A DNA stretch of 64,000 nucleotides. It comes from Hyparrhenia diplandra. Its lineage: Eukaryota > Streptophyta > Magnoliopsida > Poales > Poaceae. Each line of letters opens with the position of its first letter. Positions within the stretch are counted from its first letter, which is position 1. Below, in pieces: positions 44,402-55,984 of the stretch. A model generated the notes under the pieces. That model made no database searches. It was not told where the DNA came from and saw only the letters and a list, made by a program, of their open reading frames with translations. Both the position numbers and the translations under genes were made by a program. The stretch covers positions 124,001 through 188,000 of the forward strand of contig JADLZK010010462.1 in NCBI GenBank assembly GCA_015847255.1. The letters run 5' to 3'.

Positions 44402-47400
44402 ATGGAGCACGTAGTCGGGGGAAAGTTCAAGCTCGGGAAGAAGATCGGGAGCGGATCCTTTGGGGAGCTCTACCTCGGTGCGTCCTTCCCCGTGATATGG
44501 GTCCTGCTTGATTTGTGGAGCTTACTTTTTTTCCTCCGGGCGTGCTTCGGTCTTGTGTTTGTGCTTCTGACCGTGCTTGTTTGATTTGTGTGCAGCCGTC
44601 AACGTGCAGAATGGCGAGGAGGTGGCTGTCAAACTGGTATGCCATGATTTTTAGTGTCTCACTATCCATGTCTAGGTGAACAGTTCTGTGATCGAAGTTA
44701 AATCTAGTTGGAGTAACTGGAACCTGTAGTGAGTCTAATCGTTTTGCTACTCACCTTGCAAGCATTATTGCTTATTAGGAGCTGGGCAACAACACAAACG
44801 TTCCTGTACAGAAAGGATGTACAGCACTCCTCTGAAGTGAGGGTATCAATGCTGAAAAGCAGACATTGGAAAGTAGTCTCTTGTTTGTTCTGGATGGATT
44901 ATTCTCAAAGTTGGGTTTAGCTTCTTTGGAGTTATGTTCTCTATATACACTGAACTGAAGTAGTGTGTTAGACTGTTGTATTGCTCCAAGGCTGTAATGT
45001 CAACAATAGCATATCAAACAACATTCTTGGCACAGATATGTTCAGTGCATCTTTGTAATTGCTACGTGGTTGATCGTTTTTAGAAGAAATTGATTTTCGG
45101 TCATTGATATTGTTTGCGTTAGTTGTTACTAGGAATTTAGGAGTGCTTGCTCATCTTATTTTTGTGTGTGTATAACTTCTTATTAGGAATCGGTCAAATC
45201 ACGACATCCACAGCTTCATTATGAATCAAAACTATACATGCTCTTGCAGGGTGGAAGTAAGTGCAACCACAGTAGAATTTGGTTAGCCCAATTACACTGG
45301 TATTTTACTGATCTGTTCCTGTTCTGCCCTGATTTGTAGCTGGGATTCCACATCTTAAGTGGTTTGGGGTGGAGGGGGAGTACAATGTCATGGTGATTGA
45401 TCTGCTTGGTCCAAGTCTGGAGGACTTATTTAACTACTGCAGCAGAAAGTTCTCCCTTAAAACAGTACTAATGCTTGCTGATCAGATGGTGAGTCTATCT
45501 AATGTTCTACGTTATTCTTGTATTTGTTTTGGACCTTTTGAAACCACATACTGATGTAGTGTCAAAACATTCTTCACTTTCCATTTCATTGGTCTTTGGA
45601 AACAAAAATTGACATACCTTCTTCATGTGGGATACAGATCAGTAGAGTAGAATATATGCACACGAGGGGGTTTCTACATCGTGATATCAAGCCCGATAAT
45701 TTCCTCATGGGTTTAGGACGCAAAGCAAACCAGGTGTGTGCTACTTCTACTAAACCTCATCAAGAGTCGGTTTTCCTATCGGAAGCATTTTGTCTACCAA
45801 ATTGAGCAATGGTGAATCAAAATATTTTTGAATATGAGACACTTTAAGAATCCTATCATCTGATGTCTAATGATAACAGTGAAGTTGAATGACGTTTCTT
45901 ATTATGAGAAATGACTATTAGCTTGCTGGCAAATTTACCATCTGAAAACAGTTGTGCACACTCCACAGGTATTTGTCATCGATTATGGCCTTGCGAAAAA
46001 GTTTCGAGATCTCCAAACTCATAAGCACATACCATACAGGTAAAGGGGAATCTATGCCTATTATAAAGCTACTACTAACTCGGCATCCTGAAAGTGGGAG
46101 ATTGTTCAGGTTCAGGTGTTGTCTATATTCCTGTTCACTCAATGTTTTTTATGCCATTGGCATTTTGACTTAGTTCACGCATACCATAAGCCTTTTTGTG
46201 GTGTACTATCGAACAGCATATTACATGACTGGGTTCTTGGTTCTGAACCTACCTGAAAAGAAATTTTGGTTCAATTGTACGTTATCTTGGGATAAATCTG
46301 ATCATTCTTGAAAGGTTAATCTGGTACCTGGCAATAATAGGAAGATGTTTTGCACTGGGTTTAACCGTAGTGGACTAGTAGTCAAGTTGGTTCATAATAT
46401 AAGCAGGCCAGAGGCAGCCAACGATACTCAAACAATGTGTGTAGAAAATTGATAATGATAATAATAATAATAGGAAATATCAAATGTTCATTTGTAAAAA
46501 CGCTGCTGTACTGATTAGCATTAACTTTCATTTTTTACATGAAAAATCCAGTTGCAAATTTTTTCCTGGTGGTTCAATTTTTTGGTTCTAAGCTTCTAGC
46601 TAGACTTACTTTATGGGTGTTATCATTTAAAAAGCTAATACAATTTCTTTGTCGTGCCACAGGGAAAACAAGAATCTCACAGGAACAGCACGATATGCCA
46701 GTGTAAATACCCATCTTGGAGTAGGTCGGTTTTTGGCTTGTAAATACTGACTGTATCATCAGTGTCTGAGCAAAAGAATTGAGTCTATAGGGAAAGGAAT
46801 CAAGGAGGGAGACAAATATTTTGAACAAATTAAAACTCTTCAAATCCTGTAACACTATACTTGAACTTGTAGTCAATCAGCTGCAGACTGTATTCATCCA
46901 CAAATCTGAATGACTTAATAGATGAATTTGTGTTAACCTTTCTTCATTTCCTTGTAGAGCAAAGCAGAAGAGATGATCTGGAATCACTTGGTTATGTGCT
47001 GATGTATTTCTTAAGAGGAAGGTATGACATAATTTTTCTTCACTAGGATTTCCCATATTCTTGTGCAGCATAACATCTTGTTTTTTCATCTTGAATCCCC
47101 CAGTCTTCCTTGGCAAGGCCTGAAAGCTGGCACAAAGAAGCAGAAGTATGATAGAATCAGTGAAAAGAAAATGCTAACGCCAGTTGAGGTACTTGATTTT
47201 TTAGAACAAGGGACAGTGCAATGCAAAGTCCCCAATGATCCCGTCACTTATGTGCTGTTCAAACAACATATTATGGTATCAATTGCCTGTGATGATAACA
47301 TGCCAAATTTCTGAACAGGTCCTCTGTAAATCATATCCATCGGAGTTTACTGCATACTTTCATTACTGTAGATCACTACGGTTTGAAGATAAACCAGATT

Positions 47401-48071
47401 ACTCCTTTTTGAAGAGACTCTTCCGCGACTTATTTATCCGCGAGGGTATGGTTAAACATTAGAAATGTGTAATTGATGTTCCTTGCATCTCTATTTTTGA
47501 TGTGGCTTATTCTGGATACTTACAGGGTATCAACTAGATTATGTCTTTGACTGGACCATTATGAAGTATCCTCAGTTTAGAGATAAAAATAAAGTACAGG
47601 TAAGAACACATGTTATTCATTACCAAGGCCTTCAGTAACCAATGCAATTTTCAATGGGCTGACATTTTGAATTTGTTCTTGGCAACCAGTCTAGCGGTAA
47701 GATTAGTGGGTTGGCAGGCCCTTCTGCAGAAAGGACTGATAGAACTGCAGGTCAGTAAATCTTTGAGCTGTGAAATAAGTCGGTGAAATTTACGATTTTT
47801 TTTGTTAAAACAAGTGCACACACTATATCTCTGACAGATTATTTTCTGCAGCTGAAGCTTTGTTTAGAAGAACTGGTTCTGGTTCTGGTCACAATCGAGA
47901 ACATACCAAGCACAGAAGTCTTCTAGAGTCACTGATGCCATCCAAGGTGGTAAGATGTTTTGCTGTTCTGTAACCAGATAATCATTCTGCATTGATTTCA
48001 GAAGATCTTACCACTACATATTGTTTCTGTAGACTGTTGATTCGGATAAAACAAGGCCATCATCATCGTAA
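44402..48071 (+). CDS. casein kinase 1 (CK1-like serine/threonine kinase), C-terminally truncated by a TAA
   Basis: Fourteen exons keep frame: 44402-44477, 44596-44636, 45187-45256, 45340-45488, 45638-45733, 45969-46039, 46663-46724, 46958-47021, 47104-47188, 47319-47445, 47526-47599, 47690-47750, 47852-47949, 48033-48071. The product is 370 residues. The kinase domain (about 1-290) has the glycine loop IGSGSFGELYL, Lys in VAVKL, catalytic HRDIKPDNF, VIDYGLAKKF in the DFG position (as in all CK1), TGTARYASVN, and EQSRRDDLESLGYVLMYF. The enzyme phosphorylates acidic or primed Ser/Thr sites; plant members act in hormone, light and plasmodesmal pathways. The tail ends DSDKTRPSSS and then meets TAA, although the same frame stays open for 86 more codons with a typical CK1 tail. 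Exon 7 uses the weak donor GTCGGT. The kinase core is intact, so a shortened kinase is likely made. Confidence 0.9.
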
Positions 48072-48332
48072 AACAAGAACGGAAGCACCTCAAGAAGAGC
48101 TGTCATTTCATCAAGCAAACCAAGCTCTTCTGGAGATCCAAGCGACCCAACCCGCATGGGTCGCCTGGTCCCGAAAAGTAGCAGCAGCCGCCCACCGACT
48201 GCCCAAAGGGCACATCCTTCAGGTGGAACTGAGATGAGATCATCGTCTTTGTCAAAAATCGGAAGGTCTTCACATGATGACGCTATCAGGAACTTCGAGC
48301 TCCTCTCACTTGGTGCTGACAGGAGAAAATAA
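48072..48332 (+). pseudogene. orphaned C-terminal tail of casein kinase 1 (86 codons beyond the TAA)
   Basis: In the same frame as the kinase, without any intron, this stretch reads NKNGSTSRRAVISSSKPSSS, then GDPSDPTRMGRLVPKS, then RNFELLSLGADRRK and a TAA at 48330-48332. It is Ser/Arg-rich and ends like other plant CK1 tails. It is untranslated unless the TAA at 48069 is read through or spliced around. Confidence 0.75.
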
Positions 48333-50268
48333 GGAATTAACGAGACGGGCTAGGGTATGGACTCTGAATGACGACGATGGGGTGCTGGGGGTATTATGAG
48401 CAGGCAGCTCCAGTATTTGTATGTTGAAAAAAAAATATTCTTTTCAAAATAAAAGAGATGATTTAAATTATGAGATTGTTCCCTCCAGTCTAATACTTAC
48501 TTTGTTCGAAGGGAATATAATTCTAGATTTCTAGTATAGCGTCAAGTCAAACCATTTTGAATTCAACCAAATTCATAAAAACAGGAATCAATATTTATGA
48601 TACTAAATAAGTGTCATCAGATTTGCCATAGTATTATAGTATTGATGCTCTTTTCTGTAGACTTGGTTAAACTTTAGATAGTTTGACTAAGGACAGAACT
48701 AAAATTGTATCCTTTTTCTGGCTAAAAGCTAATATGTGGATCCGCTCCACACTAGAGAACAGACGATGAGACAAGGAAGAAAGTTTGTTATCCACTTATC
48801 CTATACACTGGATAGACGCTATGGTGTGTACCTGAATCAGAAGTTCAGAACTGACTAGGTTAGCCTGTGCTTGCCGGTAGCTTCTGAACTGCAAATGCCG
48901 TGCATTGCTGCAACAAGAAACGCGTCCTTTCCAAAAAAAAAAAAACCCGCGTCCTAGAATCCCAGACATGCTTACAAAGTAAAGCGAAATAATCAACTAG
49001 GTATAATACCATCAAATAGAAAATCAACTTATTTAATATGGGGAGTTTTTCCCCTGATAATGCTGTCTTACAAGTACTCCGTATATCAATATAATCAATC
49101 TCTTCGCCACAATGTCCTAATCCCAAAGTATCTGACTATTAAAGAAAATGATGTTCAACGTAAAGTATTAGAAAACTCAATGCTCTGTCCACATTTTGAT
49201 CCCAATTGTCAATTTTTTAATCGAGTGCCATGTATAATGCGTGTACACCAGTTGTACCTGATGAGAATAGCATATTTCTCTGAGTCAGACAATACGCTTA
49301 AGATCACGAACAACATTATGGTAAATGAATGGATATAAAATTATAGATGCTCTGACGTGTATCTGAATCAGAGCTGATTACGTTGAACATAATTTGCAGT
49401 TAAACATTGCAACTGCAAATGCTGTGTTCTGCTCCAACAAGAAACGCGTCCTGCAATGGTTTCTGGTATGTGGTATATGATATAAGAGTGGTATGAATTG
49501 ATGAAAGCAAAAACAACAATAAGAGTTAAGCAAACCAAGTGGGAGTATGGTCAACTTTCCAACTGTTGAGTGTGAAGCAAAGATGTCGCCACTGTGGCCC
49601 ACACACTGTTGCCTCGATTCCTTGAACCTACGGAAATTGATGCTCAAAGTGAAGCATTAGAAAAGATAAACAGTGTCTCCAACATTTGATCCTAGCCGCT
49701 TTTTTTTTTTTTTTTAATCAAGTGGCATGTGTGTTGTGTATACTTGCACACCACGTCTACTTGATGAGAAGAAGCAACATTCTATTGACTTAGTAAAGGC
49801 AATATACAAATTCTAGAAGGCTATTAATTTCTGTAATGACACCAAAAAGACAAGGCTTATCCCCAAAACATGCACACATAAAAAAGAAATCATCCGCAAC
49901 TAGCCAACTATCCACTTCATCCGTTCCTCAGCATACACACCTTTGACGACAGGATGCTCTATGTGGACAACTATGCACCCTGTACCTTCGAGGAAATTAT
50001 TAGAACCCCAGGTTCCGTGCTTGTTCAAGGCACTGCGTGGAGCTGTGGACGGTAGATAACAGGAATCAAATTTTGGAAGAATTTTCCTACCCTTTTCACC
50101 TGACCTTGGTCCCACCCTTAAATAGACAGTAGACAGGAGCCTCAACTGAATTCGAGTGAAGAAACTAAGAATTAAACTCGTGTTGCGGAACCATATTTCT
50201 GTGTTGCTTACCTCCCTGCTCCCTCTCCTTTCTTGAACTTCTCCCTGTACCATCCCTGCTGCCACTCC
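48333..50268. other. intergenic DNA with MITE remnant and tandem duplication
   Basis: The piece 48482-48720 starts CCCTCCAGTCTAATACTTAC and looks like a Stowaway-type remnant (low confidence). Two diverged copies of a 500-bp unit follow (listed separately). No gene is supported. TTAAATA at about 50119 could be the TATA element of the first NLR gene. Confidence 0.4.
48805..49830. repeat. two diverged tandem copies of a unit of about 525 bp
   Basis: Copy 1 (about 48805-49330) and copy 2 (about 49331-49830) share ordered blocks: CCTGAATCAGAA/TCTGAATCAGAG, CTGCAAATGCCGTG / CTGCAAATGCTGTG, CAACAAGAAACGCGTCCT in both, then AAAGTATTAGAAAA / GAAGCATTAGAAAA, ATTTTGATCCCA / ATTTGATCCTA, and TTTTTAATCGAGTGCCATGT / TTTTTAATCAAGTGGCATGT. 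The unit is non-coding and lies just upstream of the NLR pair. Confidence 0.75.
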
Positions 50269-53200
50269 ATGGCTGATCCTAGCATGATATGTGCTGTTCT
50301 GCAGCTTCTGTGTGGCTTCATAAATGAAGCAGGGGTCCCTGCAGCCACTGCAAGAGGTATCTCATCTTTCGCCTGCATCAAGCGCAACCTCAGAGACCTC
50401 ACAAAAGCCATGGAGGACCTACAAGCTGTCGAGAAGGTGGTTCGAGGGCAAGTCGCACTTGAGACCAACAACCTCAACGAGTGCCATCCTCAAGTGAGCC
50501 TGTGGCTAACGAGGGTCCTCCATGTCCTAGTCGACCCTATCATCCAAGAATCTGATCAATTATTCCAATCCTCTTGTTTATGTAGTTCTTCTCTAAGCCT
50601 TAGGAAAAGACGCCGCCTTGGCAAGCGTGTTGCCGAGATGCTGGAGGATGTAGATAGGCTAATCACAGAAGGGAAACAATTTGATACGTTTGCATCCAAA
50701 GGTTTGCCAGATTCTGTCGAGGAGCGACCACAGACAAAAACATTTGGCATCGAGCCAGTCCTGAAGGATCTTGGGAAATATTGTGATAACACCAATGTGA
50801 GCATCATCGGAGTTTGTGGCCCAGGAGGTGTTGGAAAGACGACACTCCTTAACAAGTTCAACAATGAGCTCAAAGCATGTGGAAGTGATTACCAGGTAAG
50901 TAAGGCTCTCCAAAATCCAAATAAACTAGTCAATTAAATTTATCATGAAAATTTAAATAAACATTCTTATATGTTTCTAAAAGGACTTAGCTGCCCTCGG
51001 ATTACATTGCTAGTCAAATTACTCCTTTTCAATTTACCACAAAATTTGTACATCATGATTTTTCTCTTGTTTTATGTGTGATGCTTTATGTCTTCCCCAT
51101 GCAAAGCCCTATGCAGTATGTAGGCCTCTCTTGAGCTTTACATAATTATTGGTTGTGTGTGAATATGGCAACATAACTTTTATAGAATGGTCTAATGTGG
51201 GAAATTTCACGTAAATCAGATGTAGAGGTACTGAAATAGGGAGGATATGCTCTATAGCCTTGGCCAAGGGTAGCTAATTGTCTGTTGGCCGCATTAATGA
51301 TCAGTATTACTTATTTAGCTCTCAGATCACAAACAGATAACTGGTGACTTTTACTTCTTAGATGTAGTTTCAATTTGCAATGTTTTCCCTTTTTATAGTA
51401 AATTTATATCCTTTTTAACTTCTTACCTTGTTGATTGTCTCCCTCTAACACACACTTCATACCCGTAAATTAAAAAATTACCGAGGGCAGTTCAACTGGG
51501 TTCTAATACTTTTTTGTTGCCACAAAAATTTTGGTAGGTGGTGATCATGATCGAGGTGTCCAATTCTCAAACTCTAAACATAGCAGCAATCCAGCGTATA
51601 ATTACAGACCGTCTTGGGTTACCATGGGATGATAGAGAGACAGAGGAAGCTCGTGCAAGGTTCTTAATGAAAGCACTGAGAAGAAAGAAGTTTGTAATTT
51701 TACTGGATGATGTCTGGAACAAATTCCAACTAGAAGATGTTGGGATCCCTACCCCTGATTCTGAGAGCAAAAGCAAAGTAATTCTCACATCACGTTATGT
51801 TGATGTGTGCTATCAAATGGGAGCTCAACAGGGCTTGATCAAGATGGAGTACCTAGAGAAGGAGGCAGCTTGGGAGCTCTTCAGAAGCAATTTGAGCACT
51901 CTGGCAATTGCAGCCATTGATTCATCTGGCCCCAATAATGCCGTAAAACAGCATGCTGATGCAATTGTACAAAGCTGCGGTGGTTTGCCACTAGCACTCA
52001 AGGTGATAGCAAGCGCTGTGGCAGGGCTGACAGCACCAAGTGAATGGAGTTTGGCAATGCAAGCAACCAAGCATGACATCAAGGACATAGATGGAATCCC
52101 AGAAATGTTCCATAAACTGAAATATAGTTATGATAAGCTGACACAAACACAGCAGCAATGCTTCCTGTATTGCACCCTTTTCCCTGAATATGGTTCAATT
52201 AGCAAAGATCAGCTTGTGGAATACTGGATGGCAGAAGAATTGATACCTCAAGATCCCAACAGAGGTCATCGCATAATCAATCGCTTGCTCTCAGCATGCT
52301 TATTGGAGAGCTGCGGATCTGATTTAGAGGTAAAAATGCACCATATTATTCGTCATCTGGGATTGTCCCTTGCAGTGCAGCAAAATATTGTTGTGAAGGC
52401 TGGAATGAACTTAGAAAAGGCACCACCACACAAGGAGTGGCGAACATCAAGAAGGATATCACTCATGTACAATGACATAAGGGACCTTGGTATCTCACCT
52501 GAATGCAAGGATCTTGTAACATTATTGGTCCAAAATAATCCTAACTTGGACAAGCTGAGTCCAACCTTCTTCCAGTTCATGTACTCTTTGAAGGTACTTG
52601 ATCTATCACACACCAGAATTACAGCACTTCCTCTGTGTAGCACATTGGCAAAGCTCAAGTTTCTCAATTTGTCTCACACATTAATTGAGAGACTTCCTGA
52701 AGAATTCTGGATGCTAAAAAAACTAAGACATCTAGATTTAAGTGTTACCAAGGCACTGAAGGATACCTTAGATAACTGTTCCAAGCTATATAAGCTAAGG
52801 GTGCTAAACCTCTTCCGAAGCAATTATGGGATTCGCGACGTTAATGATCTGAACATTGATTCCTTAAGGGATCTGGAATTCCTTGGGATCACAATCTATG
52901 CTGAGGATGTCTTAAAGAAGCTGACAAATACACATCCTCTAGCCAAGTCAACACAACGTCTTAGCCTCAAGCACTGTGAACAGATGCAGTCAATCCAAAT
53001 ATCAGACTTTACACATATGGTGCAACTTCGAGAACTCTATGTTGAATCATGTCTTGACTTGATACAACTTATTGCTGATCCTGACAAGGGAAAAGCTTCC
53101 TGCCTGCAAATTCTCACCCTTTCTAAACTGCCTTCCCTCCAAACTATTCTTGTTGGGTCTTCGCCTCATCACTTCCGCAATCTCCTAGAAATAACAATCT

Positions 53201-53751
53201 CTCACTGCCAGAAATTGCATGACATCACCTGGGTTCTGAAGCTGGATGCACTCGAGAAGCTTTCTATCTGTCATTGCCACGAACTGGAGCAAGTTGTTCA
53301 AGAAACAATCAACAACGTGGACAACAGGAGAGGGGGAATTGAGCACGGCATTGTTCAGAGATCTGGGAGAATAAATGGTTTCTCTGAGGAACAGGAGATA
53401 CATTGCATGGTAGACGATGCATATAATGAACATGTAAAAGGCTATCAGAACAAGACAGAGAATGAGCAGATCAAGGGTGTGCATCATGTGGACTTCCCAA
53501 AACTGAGGGCAATGGTCCTGACAGACCTACCAAAGCTGACGGCGATATGCAATCCAAGGGACTTTCCTTATCTTGAGATTATTAGGGTGGAGGGTTGCCC
53601 AAATTTGACAGCACTTCCATTGGGTCAAATGTACGACTGCCCAAAACTGAAGCAGATTTGTGGATCATATGACTGGTGGGAGAAGCTAGAGTGGAATGGC
53701 AAGGAGACAATGGAGAATAAGTATTTCATCCCAATCAAACATGAAGACTAG
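50269..53751 (+). CDS. CC-NBS-LRR immune receptor, first of a tandem pair
   Basis: Two exons: 50269-50895 (209 codons) and 51538-53751 (737 codons plus stop), giving 946 residues. Residues 1-150 are a predicted coiled coil with ATP-independent start MADPSMICAVLQLL. NB-ARC: P-loop GPGGVGKTT (184-192), kinase 2 LLDDVW (264-269), KVILTSRY (about 289), CGGLPLAL (356-363), QQCFLYCTLFPEYG (about 415-428). The MHD position reads KMHH (about 475-478). From about residue 540 leucine-rich repeats follow (KVLDLSHTRITALPL, FLNLSHTLIERLP, HLDLSVT). Proteins of this type sense pathogen effectors in the cytoplasm and trigger defence; this one resembles the RPS2/At4g27190-like group. The intron interrupts the coding sequence just after the P-loop, as in the neighbour. 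The frame is intact. Ligand and strain specificity are unknown. Confidence 0.92.
50896..51537 (+). other. intron of the first NLR gene
   Basis: GT at 50896 and AG at 51536-51537. It is AT-rich and 642 bp long. I see no transposon inside, unlike the matching intron of the neighbour. Confidence 0.8.
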
Positions 53752-54203
53752 CATTCTCATGAAAAACAAGTACAGTTACTGCATGGATTACTGATATTTT
53801 TTCCATTTAAGATCTAGTTGCTCATCTTATTCTATTCATATGTTCAAAGTCCTCAATAAGTGGCTTTTTGTATATGCCTATTTGTATTATGTACATACAA
53901 ACTGTATATATTTTGTACACAACCTGTAAATACTGCACATCTTTTACATAGACACTGTACAGATGGCACATGTAGTACATGCATTGTACTACTTTGATAT
54001 GCACAAGCCAAATGTATAGAGTGTAAATCTGTTTAGATGTTGATGCACTTATCCCCCATATTCATGCAGGTTATCTGGCAGTTGAGCTGATTAACTATGC
54101 TGTAAATTCAGATACATTATCTTTAAAAAAAACAAATATATAGCACATCTTGATACAATTATCCTATAAAACTTCAAAAAGAGCAACCTAAACACAAGAA
54201 TAA

Positions 54204-54290
54204 CTAAATTTCTTTTTCGAAATTGCTGGCAGAACCCTTTCCAGCTTGCATTAATAGAGGGAGATTGAAATAAGTACAAAAGAGAGAAAA
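54204..54290 (-). mobile_element. LINE 3' tail remnant
   Basis: On the minus strand, ATTAATGCAAGCTGGAAAGG, then TTCTGCCAGCAATTTCGAAA and an A-rich run have the form of a grass LINE 3' end. No coding part can be confirmed upstream. Confidence 0.35.
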
Positions 54291-55910
54291 GACAGAGCCT
54301 AGCCAAGGAGTTGGCCAAGAAGAGTGACATGGGTAACTATTATTGTATCCCATACCTTCTTAATTCCCTTGAGATGGTAACTGTTCCTGGACAGGAGAGC
54401 CAACTGCATATCTGCACAGTCAACAGTAATCTTCCTTAATGTTCTATAAAAAAATCCTAGAAACCAGTGAAAGATCAGGTTCCATCTTATTGTTCGGAAA
54501 TAACAAATATCAAGTGGAAATTTCACGACACATTTTGAAGATACAATATCGGTAGCAGCTTGACAGAACGGGTTATCTATGGAATGTGTAATACCGTGAT
54601 GATGTCCATGGACGCAGCATTCTGTATCTTGCATTGCATCTCACCATGAACAAATGTGTCCTCCCCAGACCACCGTTCCCATCGTGTAATCACTTTGTCG
54701 GATCACTAGCAGCACTCTGCAGAAAATAAAGAATCAAATGGAACAGGCGCTGCTGGTGTTGCACTTTAGATGGAATATATATAGTGATTTGTAATTGATG
54801 AAAAGTCGAATTCGTGCTTGCCCCCACGCTACTAACCTTGCAGCCTTCAGTCGGATTCTCCCACGCCTCCATACACCATAGAGTATCATTCATCAGCAAT
54901 TCATGAAAAATGCTGTGAACGGAGATACGGGAGAAACAAGCGAACATCAATTGAGATCGCTAGACACGGAGGGGGATAAACTTGCCCGGACGGGGCTCCG
55001 GCGGCCCGGAGACCGGAGTCGACCCACGAAGTCAGCGATGGCCGTGCGCTTGGACGGTCCCGCACGCCCTCCGCCAACGCCACCGCCGTCGTTGCTTCCG
55101 CCGCCGCCATGGTCACTGTGAAGGCAAACTGGCGCTGCTACGAACACCAAAAAAAAAAAAAAAAAATCAGATGGAATTGGTCAGATTCGTAGGCCAGCCA
55201 ACCATAGAATGACACCTGTCGGGAAAGACGTACTGCCAACCGGGTCCGCACCGCGGCGCCGCGAAGGCGCCAGTGCGCCACCGCCACTAGCTTACCTCAC
55301 GGGTCACGGCGAGGTCGTCGTCTCCCATGTCATCATCAAGAAATCAAGTTGCTCGGAATTCCAAGCAGACCCGCCGAATTCCAAGTCAACGGAGCTGCTG
55401 ACAGCTGCCTTCCGGCGGAAATGATTGTTCCTGTACAATTTCTCGGCAGGTACGTTTTTGGCTGTGCGCGCGGGAGGAATGGTGGCGCACGCAAGGTGTT
55501 TGATGGATTGTCTCTCCCAGACCATCTCCGCCATGCCGCCTTAGACACAGTCGCGCGCTCCCTTGTTCAAGCCCGGCACCGGCACCGCTCGGCAGCCGTT
55601 GCTTCCGCTCCTGGTACGCTCTTCACAAGAAACGACCAGGAAACTGGCTCGCCGGGAGGGACTGAGTGATCTTGCCTCCTGCGGCCGGCCTCAGCCAGTG
55701 GATCTTATCCCCACCTAGGATTTTGCTCCCATTCGATCGATGACTTTTCAATGCCCCCAAACCCCTCCTCCACCGAACAACGTGCGCGCGGACGTTTTCT
55801 TCGCAAAGCACGAATCCTTCCAATCCAATCCTCATCTGGGAAACCGTCTGCCGTGTTGCCCCATTCTTGCCGTGCACCGCGTGGCGTCTAGCCTCCGCAT
55901 ATCCTTCCTT

Positions 55911-55915
55911 TATAA
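55911..55915 (+). promoter_or_regulatory. TATA box of the second NLR gene
   Basis: CCTTTATAAGCTCC lies about 70 bp upstream of the ATG at 55985, in a pyrimidine-rich leader. Confidence 0.5.
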
Positions 55916-55984
55916 GCTCCAAAGAACTCTCCCTTTTCGCAGATTCCTCGTTCACCTGCTTCACGCTCACCATCACCGTCCCCG

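Larger units (their letters stand above)
53752..55984. other. intergenic DNA between the NLR genes and promoter of the second
   Basis: The first 300 bases are AT-rich with many GTACAT/TGTAC motifs and are likely the 3' UTR of the first NLR. A LINE tail remnant is at about 54204-54290. A GC-rich piece at 54960-55130 and 55200-55700 has open frames on both strands but no domain. TATAA at 55911-55915, about 70 bp before the ATG, is the probable TATA box of the second NLR. Confidence 0.45.

Noticed and set aside
54299..54634. Minus-strand ORF between the NLR genes
   Set aside because: No domain recognised; its 3' part overlaps a LINE tail remnant.
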